From Gambelia wislizenii (lineage: Eukaryota > Chordata > Lepidosauria > Squamata > Crotaphytidae): a stretch of DNA of 64,000 nt. The notes beneath the pieces were generated by a model, which was given only the letters and a program-made list of their open reading frames with translations, had not been told where the DNA came from and made no database searches. The translations under genes were made by a program, and so were the position numbers. The stretch is taken from assembly GCA_030847615.1 (NCBI GenBank), contig JAUMIR010000001.1, forward strand, positions 70,445,501 to 70,509,500, given 5' to 3'. This document shows positions 62,504 through 64,000 of the stretch, piece after piece; position 1 is the first letter of the stretch; the number at the start of each line of letters is the position of its first letter.

Positions 62504-64000
62504 TATTGAATGCGAAGCACATAAGAATTTCAATTTATGGATTCAGGATAATCATTTTAAAGCTTGCTGTTCCATCACTAAGTAATCTTGCAAATAACAG
62601 CATGGTAACATTCTCTCTTTAAAAAAAAAGAAATTTGGGTTTTTGAAACTAGAATCTTCCTCTCTCCTATGCCAAGTATAAAGACTGAGGATTACCATGC
62701 TGCATAGCTCAACGTAAACCTGTTAATGAACAGATTCCACTCCCAACCTAGATCCCTGAAACATGCTCATTCTGCTATTATTGGAAAGTGACAGAAACCT
62801 AAAGTTCAAAGATTCTCTGAGAGAGGGATGAGAAAAACTGGTTGCACATCTATAACTAATGTTTTTCAGATGTCATCTGTGCATTCAAACATATGGGTTT
62901 GTGACTGCGTTCAGCAGCTGGCCAGAATCTTCTAGATAGCTCAGACTTTTGGCAGTAACCTCTCTTTTTTAAATACCTCTCTGTGGCACCATGTTCTCAG
63001 TTCACAGGGTCAACAGACTGGCAGAGCAAAAGTGAGCCATCTATTTGCTATGGAGAGGTAGTAGGGTGATTTGTGTGAATGCACAAATGATCACTTGAAG
63101 AACATTAGTTACAGGTAATCAATCCATTTATCTTCATTGTGGTTTCTTTGCGTCACACATATGGGAAAAGAGTCAGAAGCTTACCAGAAAGGGGCTAACA
63201 GGAAGCACATCATAGCAATATGGAGAATAGGACAGCCCAGTCAAAAAAATGCATTGGCTCAAGTCCTGACATCAAGGCAGTAGTCTGACAAAAGTAGAAG
63301 CCTGTGCCCAAGTAGTCATCTTGTTGAGGTCTGGGATTGAGACATTTTGAATAAGGGCCACTTATTTGGCTGCTGTTATGGTTGAGTGGCTGAACTCAGG
63401 TTTAGTCAGCAGAAAATGATGTGACTTGTAATTGTGAAGTGCTCAGGCAGTTTCACAAAGTCATATATAAGGAGTATCATTTTAGTAACCCATTCCAATA
63501 GTATCTTCAAAGACAGAGTTCTTCCCTTCCATGGGCCTGAATGGCAGACAAACAATTTTGAAGTCTAGTGAAAAGTCTGAATATATTGGTACCCTCCCTG
63601 CCTGCCTCCCGAAGCCAAGTAAAAACTTCCTTGTTTCGGCAGGCCTTTGCCAATCTCTGATAATGGCTGTACTGGGGTATATGTGTGTGTTGTGTTATGT
63701 GTATGTGTGTGTATGTTTTTAAAAGTTAGCTGTTTTTAACTTTTTTAGTTGCTCAATTGTGTTTTAACTTTTGTATTTTGCTGATTTTAACAATGTCCTT
63801 TTATTGTATCCTGCTTTGAGTCCCAAACTGAGAAAAAAGCAGGATAGAAATAAAGATGCTGATGGCAATAATAATAATTAAAATGTTGAATGCTAGGGTG
63901 CTTCTGACATCATGAGTGTGTAACAACATATCCAGAGGTCATGAGGAATTAGAGAAGAAGGTTAAGAAGAACAGATAGCCTATCTGTAACTGTGGTTCTT
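62504..64000. other. Distal TJAP1 intron or upstream DNA, repeat-like at its end
   Basis: Segments with ATAACTAATGTTTTTCAGAT, AGTTACAGGTAATCAATCCA and the terminal ATCTGTAACTGTGGTTCTT look like members of one DNA-transposon family. A TG-rich tract (63683-63716) and a LINE-like tail (63740-63885) are also present. No CpG island or promoter is visible. Confidence 0.45.

Overview
The window is a piece of a squamate reptile genome, most likely a lizard. The coding exons match a conserved vertebrate block (YIPF3, LRRC73, TJAP1; human 6p21.1). The interspersed DNA is typical of squamates: CR1 LINEs, an RTE/BovB-like LINE tail, tRNA-headed and 5S-headed SINEs, hAT-type and pogo-type MITEs and a Tc1-like element. 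The species assignment is inference from repeat content.

Layout. Positions 918-8464 (+) carry eight coding exons of YIPF3, complete except for the first coding exon, which lies upstream of position 1. Its 3' UTR runs to about 9980. Positions 10000-17380 are intergenic and rich in transposons. A strong CpG island (about 17380-18290) precedes LRRC73, whose six coding exons lie at 18713-32385 (+). LRRC73 ends tail-to-tail with TJAP1 (minus strand). TJAP1 has seven coding exons between 57754 and 37613, a probable 5' UTR exon at 60816-60867, and a promoter that must lie at or beyond the right edge. Gene order and relative orientation agree with human. POLR1C, which in human starts next to the YIPF3 promoter, would lie to the left and is not in the window.

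The products have unrelated jobs: YIPF3 is a Golgi multi-pass membrane protein, LRRC73 a leucine-rich-repeat protein of unknown function, and TJAP1 a coiled-coil junction/trans-Golgi protein. This is conserved synteny, not a functional cluster.

The most notable coding observation is the first coding exon of TJAP1. It is open for 486 codons and ends in a canonical in-frame donor, but also holds an internal in-frame donor after codon 42. The locus can therefore encode a short protein (about 628 aa, like the 557-aa human protein) and a long one (about 1072 aa) with a basic, serine-rich insert absent from the mammalian protein I know. Among the repeats, the most striking are a hAT element with a 404-bp foldback core and perfect 8-bp target duplications, a DNA transposon holding five tandem 50-bp hairpins, a 236-bp fully palindromic hAT MITE, a Tc1-like element whose transposase segment is internally inverted, and a nested CR1-in-CR1. 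All coordinates were read by eye; no alignment or search was run.
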